From NCBI RefSeq assembly GCF_002101395.1, contig NZ_CP019706.1, positions 1,364,001-1,428,000 on the forward strand: a DNA stretch of 64,000 bases, read 5' to 3'. Position 1 is the stretch's first letter, and the number at the start of each line of letters is the position of its first letter. A model generated the notes under the pieces. The model saw only the letters and a list, made by a program, of their open reading frames with translations, searched no databases and was not told the origin of the DNA. Position numbers and translations under genes: made by a program. Below, piece after piece: positions 60,622-64,000 of this stretch. The DNA comes from Pantoea alhagi (lineage in GTDB: Bacteria; Pseudomonadota; Gammaproteobacteria; Enterobacterales; Enterobacteriaceae).

Positions 60622-61065
60622 ATGTCGATAAAATCATTCAGTTATTCTCAGTTAGCAGATTTAAGAATTGAAGGCGTAGGTATACATGCCAGTTTTTCTG
60701 TTAACTTAATCGTCAGAGATAATAATATACCAAGCGGAAAAAAGCTGTATCTATCAGCGACGGGGAAAACTAACGCTGCTAAGGCTGCCGGAAGCGGCAA
60801 GATTATTTTTTGGTGTAATGTCAGAGATACATTAACTAATAAAACTTATAAACTAACAAGAGATAGAGGTGAGTGTTTCGCTGTGAGTATTGACGATATA
60901 ATTATTGGTTCAGTTCAATTTATAATTAAAGAAAATATATATTCGCCGCCGGAAATAGAAATTGAGGCGGGTTATATTTATGATGGAGGCTATATTGGCA
61001 GTGCAGTTCCATTTCCGTCATCCCTGAAAACAATTATAACCTTAACGCCATTTGACAGGTTTTAA
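60622..61065 (+). CDS. Hypothetical protein (147 aa), islet gene 1
   Basis: The 147-residue protein is not recognised. It starts MSIKSFSYSQLADLRIEGVG, is rich in beta strands by appearance, and has no signal peptide or membrane segment. The gene is AT-rich compared with yhjD and yhjE. A GGGAG site lies before ATG. It ends one base before the next gene. The pair is inserted between yhjD and yhjE, so transfer is likely. A paired secreted-effector/immunity or similar role is possible but unproven. Confidence 0.72.
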   Translation: MSIKSFSYSQLADLRIEGVGIHASFSVNLIVRDNNIPSGKKLYLSATGKTNAAKAAGSGKIIFWCNVRDTLTNKTYKLTRDRGECFAVSIDDIIIGSVQFIIKENIYSPPEIEIEAGYIYDGGYIGSAVPFPSSLKTIITLTPFDRF

Positions 61066-61066
61066 T

Positions 61067-61615
61067 ATGATAAGAACAATACTGCTTGCAATGACTTTTT
61101 TGTGGATATTTAACGCTTATGCCACTATAAATAACGATAAAAACTCAACGGAGGAAGCGTCCTGCCTGACAAAAAAATATGTTGCATCAAATAATGAAAA
61201 TATAAAAAAAACACTATTAACTAAGTTATCCTCTCTTTCTGATAGCAACCCGGACAATATTAATATCATAAGGATGTATTCAGGGCTGCTGGCTTCTGGC
61301 GGAAAATATAAAAAGGCAATTTCGGTACTTGAACCCTTTAACCAAAAACATAAAAACGCCTCTTTGCTTTTACAAGAATGTATGTTAAAAGACAGGATTG
61401 GCAACTATGAGCCATCGTGCTATAAAAAAGTCATCGCATTAAAAAGAGCCAGCGGCATTAATGACACAGATTATTTAATGGCTTTGTTTATGATTAGCGA
61501 TAAAGATTTTAGTCAGGAGAAAAATCTTTATATGCAGGGAAGAGACGATAATCACGATCTTGAGGCTTTTAACCATAAAAAAGAAAAACTGCTAAAAATC
61601 TTTTATCCGAACTGA
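61067..61615 (+). CDS. Exported repeat-containing hypothetical protein (182 aa), islet gene 2
   Basis: The 182-residue protein starts with a Sec signal (LLAMTFLWIFNAYA) and has a tetratricopeptide-like central part (YSGLLASGGKYKKAISVLEPF). It should be periplasmic. No family was recognised. The gene is very AT-rich. It starts 1 base after islet gene 1, and together they form an operon between yhjD and yhjE. ATG 61067 is preferred over a TTG at 61052 that overlaps the first gene. Confidence 0.7.
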   Translation: MIRTILLAMTFLWIFNAYATINNDKNSTEEASCLTKKYVASNNENIKKTLLTKLSSLSDSNPDNINIIRMYSGLLASGGKYKKAISVLEPFNQKHKNASLLLQECMLKDRIGNYEPSCYKKVIALKRASGINDTDYLMALFMISDKDFSQEKNLYMQGRDDNHDLEAFNHKKEKLLKIFYPN

Positions 61616-61996
61616 AGGATAAACATCCAGGGGATAAAAGAGATAACCGGTTTCGGCCCGAAGCCCTGCGCCAGTTGCCTGTAAGGATGATGGCGTACAG
61701 AAGAGTTTGTGCCGCCAGCTCGCCGACGCGGCATCCAGACGAAAATGCCGCGTCGCGCGCAATATTTAACCAACGCCCAGCATGAATAACTAACCCCTCA
61801 CTTTTATTACTCCATTTTGCAGTGTTTCTCGCCAGAAAAATGGCCGTTCGCCCTGCCATCCGCCGATAATGCTTTATTGTTAAAAATTATCCTCTTTTTA
61901 CCCGCTCGAGCCAGCCGTGACGCGGCTTTTCACCATTGAACGCGCCTGAGGCAGTGCGTAAGATTCCTGAACACGATTTATAAATAAGAAACAATT
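61616..61996. repeat. Intergenic region with second hairpin (right border of the islet)
   Basis: No gene is seen in these 381 bases. CGACGCGGCAT (61724-61734) and ATGCCGCGTCG (61745-61755) form a perfect 11-base stem. The arms match those of the hairpin after yhjD. Beyond 61,790 the sequence becomes AT-rich and probably contains the yhjE promoter. Confidence 0.6.
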
Positions 61997-63328
61997 ATGC
62001 AAGCATCCATCGCTCCAACAATCGATACTGAAAACGACAACGCTCAGGTTAACTCGCGCAGTAAAGTGGTTATTGCGTCGCTGGTGGGAACCGCTATCGA
62101 ATTCTTCGATTTCTATATTTATGCCACCGCCGCAGTGATTGTTTTCCCACATATTTTCTTTCCGCAGGGTGACGCCACCGTCGCCACGCTACAGTCGCTG
62201 GCGACTTTCGCCATCGCTTTTATCGCGCGCCCTATCGGCTCAGCGCTATTTGGTCATTTTGGCGATCGTGTTGGTCGTAAGGCCACGCTGGTTGCCTCGC
62301 TGTTAACCATGGGGATCTCTACGGTGGTTATTGGTCTGCTGCCCGGCTACGCTACCATTGGCGTTTTTGCGCCGCTGCTGCTGGCGCTGGCGCGCTTTGG
62401 CCAGGGGTTAGGTTTGGGCGGCGAATGGGGCGGGGCGGCGCTGCTGGCAACGGAAAACGCGCCCGCGAAGAAACGTGCACTCTATGGTTCTTTTCCGCAG
62501 CTTGGCGCGCCGATTGGCTTCTTCTTTGCCAACGGCACCTTCCTGCTGCTCTCCTGGCTGTTAACTGACGAGCAGTTTATGAGCTGGGGCTGGCGTGTGC
62601 CGTTCGTGCTGTCGGCGGTGCTGGTGATTATTGGCCTTTACGTGCGCGTATCGCTGCACGAAAGTCCGGTATTCGCTAAAGTGCAGAAAGAGAAAAAGCA
62701 GGTACGCATTCCCATCGGTACGCTGCTGAGCAAGCATTTGGGGGCAACTATCCTTGGCACCTTTATCATGCTGGCAACCTACACGCTGTTTTATATTATG
62801 ACCGTTTATTCAATGAGCTATGGCACCGCGCCGGTTCCTGCCGGCCTCGGCTTTTCGCGCAACAGCCTGTTGTGGATGCTGATGGTGGCAGTGATCGGTT
62901 TTGGCGTGATGGTGCCGATCGCCGGTCTTCTGGCTGACCGTTATGGCCGCCGTAAAACTATGATCGTGATTACATTAGGGATTCTGGTTTTTGCGCTGCT
63001 GTTCCCGTCGCTGATGGCATCTGGCAGCCAGACGATGATGATGGTGTTTCTGCTGCTCGGCCTGAGTATTATGGGCCTGACTTTCGGCCCGATGGGCGCG
63101 CTGCTGCCGGAGCTGTTCCCCACAGAAGTGCGTTATACCGGCGCGTCATTTTCATACAATCTGTCGTCGATTCTCGGCGCATCGGTAGCGCCTTATATCG
63201 CCGCCTGGCTTAACGCCAGTTACGGCCTGTTTGCCGTCGGTCTCTATCTGGCGGCAATGGCATTGTTAACGCTTATTGCGCTGATCGCCTGCAAAGAGAC
63301 GCGCCATCAAACGCTCTACGAAGCGTAA
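61997..63328 (+). CDS. yhjE: MFS transporter YhjE (metabolite:H+ symporter type)
   Basis: The 443-residue protein has 12 membrane helices and the MHS-type pattern: VVIASLVGTAIEFFDFYIYA, GHFGDRVGRKATLV and LGLGGEWGGAALLATENAP. It aligns with E. coli YhjE. The transported compound is unknown; relatives move organic acids. The context yhjC-yhjD-yhjE-yhjG is that of E. coli. A bidirectional terminator lies between it and yhjG. Confidence 0.94.
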   Translation: MQASIAPTIDTENDNAQVNSRSKVVIASLVGTAIEFFDFYIYATAAVIVFPHIFFPQGDATVATLQSLATFAIAFIARPIGSALFGHFGDRVGRKATLVASLLTMGISTVVIGLLPGYATIGVFAPLLLALARFGQGLGLGGEWGGAALLATENAPAKKRALYGSFPQLGAPIGFFFANGTFLLLSWLLTDEQFMSWGWRVPFVLSAVLVIIGLYVRVSLHESPVFAKVQKEKKQVRIPIGTLLSKHLGATILGTFIMLATYTLFYIMTVYSMSYGTAPVPAGLGFSRNSLLWMLMVAVIGFGVMVPIAGLLADRYGRRKTMIVITLGILVFALLFPSLMASGSQTMMMVFLLLGLSIMGLTFGPMGALLPELFPTEVRYTGASFSYNLSSILGASVAPYIAAWLNASYGLFAVGLYLAAMALLTLIALIACKETRHQTLYEA

Positions 63329-63342
63329 CCCAAAGCGGCAAT

Positions 63343-63371
63343 AAAAAAGGCGTCTGAATGACGCCTTTTTT
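63343..63371. terminator. Bidirectional terminator between yhjE and yhjG
   Basis: AAAAAAGGCGTC (63343-63354) pairs with GACGCCTTTTTT (63360-63371) around a 5-base loop. Flanking A and T runs make it work on both strands, between the converging genes yhjE and yhjG. Confidence 0.93.
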
Positions 63372-63381
63372 ACATTGCGCG

Positions 63382-64000
63382 TTACTTCTGGTCCTTCATT
63401 TGCTGTAGGACATTCACGCACTGATTGTCTTCATTATCGCTGGGGGAAATCAGCGCCAGCAGCGCTGCTGCCGGGGTCAGTACCGTGCCTAACGCTACCG
63501 CCGCTGCGCCGCGCGCCAGCAGCGGGCCTGTTTTCACGCCTGCATCCGGGTTTTTAAAGGTGCCGCGCACGTATAGCGGCGAGCGCAGAGTAACAATACG
63601 TACGCCTTTGCTTTCCGGATTGATGGAAAGATCCATGCGCTCACTGGCAAAGTTAACGTTACCGGAAAGGTAAACCACGGCATTCGTGGTATCGAAAACA
63701 AACAGCCGCGACGAGGCAACGCCGTTACGCACCTCCAGGTTGGCGGCTGCACAATTGATACGCACTTCTTCATCGCCAAAAAGCTTGCCCACCACGTAGT
63801 TACCCACGTTCAGACCAATAATCTCCATCAGACTACGGCTGATCACGCCCTCGTTCATCAGCAGCTTCATATCGCCATCGCTGGTAGCCAACAGATCCGC
63901 TACGGAATTACCGGTGCCGCTTAGCTTCGCATCGCCGTTCAGCTCACCCATACTGCTACGCATCGCCTCCACGTCTGGTAAAAGCTGGCGCAGATGCAAC
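63382..64000 (-). CDS. yhjG: AsmA-family protein YhjG, C-terminal part (partial)
   Basis: The minus-strand frame is open through the end of the window and gives about 206 C-terminal residues, with GDAKLSGTGNSVADLLATSDG, NPDAGVKTGPLLARGAAAVALG and a final Cys-containing tail. This matches AsmA-like YhjG, which follows yhjE in E. coli. AsmA-type proteins are large, bridge-like envelope proteins thought to move phospholipids. The gene continues beyond the window; nothing appears broken. Confidence 0.9.
   Translation of the reverse strand, partial: LHLRQLLPDVEAMRSSMGELNGDAKLSGTGNSVADLLATSDGDMKLLMNEGVISRSLMEIIGLNVGNYVVGKLFGDEEVRINCAAANLEVRNGVASSRLFVFDTTNAVVYLSGNVNFASERMDLSINPESKGVRIVTLRSPLYVRGTFKNPDAGVKTGPLLARGAAAVALGTVLTPAAALLALISPSDNEDNQCVNVLQQMKDQK

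Noticed and set aside
1..64000. CRISPR arrays, tRNA or rRNA genes, prophage structural genes
   Set aside because: No regularly spaced repeats, tRNA-like folds, ribosomal RNA segments or phage structural proteins were recognised in either strand by eye; a dedicated scan would be needed to exclude small ones.

Overview
This window is chromosomal DNA from a member of Enterobacterales, most likely Erwiniaceae (Pantoea, Mixta or Erwinia type). Ordered blocks match E. coli gene for gene: uspA-rsmJ-prlC-rlmJ-gor on the left and yhjC-yhjD-yhjE-yhjG on the right. The gluconate 2-dehydrogenase operon and the phosphoketolase point away from Escherichia. Genus and species cannot be fixed from sequence alone. 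In E. coli the interval between gor and yhjC carries the ars genes and the acid fitness island; here about 49 kb of different cargo sits between the same anchors, so this looks like a shared variable locus.

Layout. 0-9.2 kb: backbone RNA-modification and redox genes (rsmJ, prlC, a CPBP protease, rlmJ, rnz, rtcB, gor), with a previously easy-to-miss C-terminal stump of rtcR between rnz and rtcB. 9.4-18.9 kb: a three-subunit membrane gluconate 2-dehydrogenase, a GH15 glucoamylase-like enzyme, adhP, an exported esterase and a CPA1 antiporter. 19.1-27 kb: yqhA and kdpFABCD, with a conserved KdpE operator but no kdpE next to kdpD. 27.2-38 kb: an iron-siderophore binding protein coupled to a TonB receptor, unknown membrane proteins, an acyltransferase, an ABC exporter, hydrolase and isomerase genes, crcB with a fluoride riboswitch, and a DUF1624-type membrane protein.

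38.1-42.2 kb is the most unusual part. A GDSL-esterase stump is followed by a 38-bp Tn3-family terminal repeat, a ColE1-type mobilization remnant (nested mbeA/mbeB/mbeD), an AT-rich divergent cassette (a 230-aa unknown protein facing two overlapping small membrane proteins), an intact ColE1-type RNAI gene with the RNAII promoter, a second direct copy of the Tn3 repeat, and a decayed Tn3 transposase. The order fits an unresolved Tn3-type cointegrate: a small plasmid frozen in the chromosome, its primer RNA cut but its antisense RNAI and a possible toxin/immunity pair retained.

42.5-58.4 kb: stress genes yciG and yciF, two overlapping alpha/beta-hydrolase genes, two tandem YgiW-type OB-fold proteins, mqo, an SLC13 transporter divergent from a phosphoketolase, a LysE exporter divergent from a MocR regulator, then GST, PhzF and SDR genes. 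58.5-64 kb: yhjC-yhjD-yhjE-yhjG, interrupted between yhjD and yhjE by a two-gene AT-rich islet bracketed by two similar long hairpins.

Metabolically the window suggests periplasmic oxidation of sugars (gluconate dehydrogenase, Mqo feeding quinones), pentose-phosphate cleavage (phosphoketolase), high-affinity potassium uptake, iron scavenging and stress survival. No tRNA, rRNA or CRISPR array was seen. Coordinates of starts were adjusted where a ribosome binding site or family alignment favoured an internal start; all family assignments are from recognition of sequence, not from a database search.
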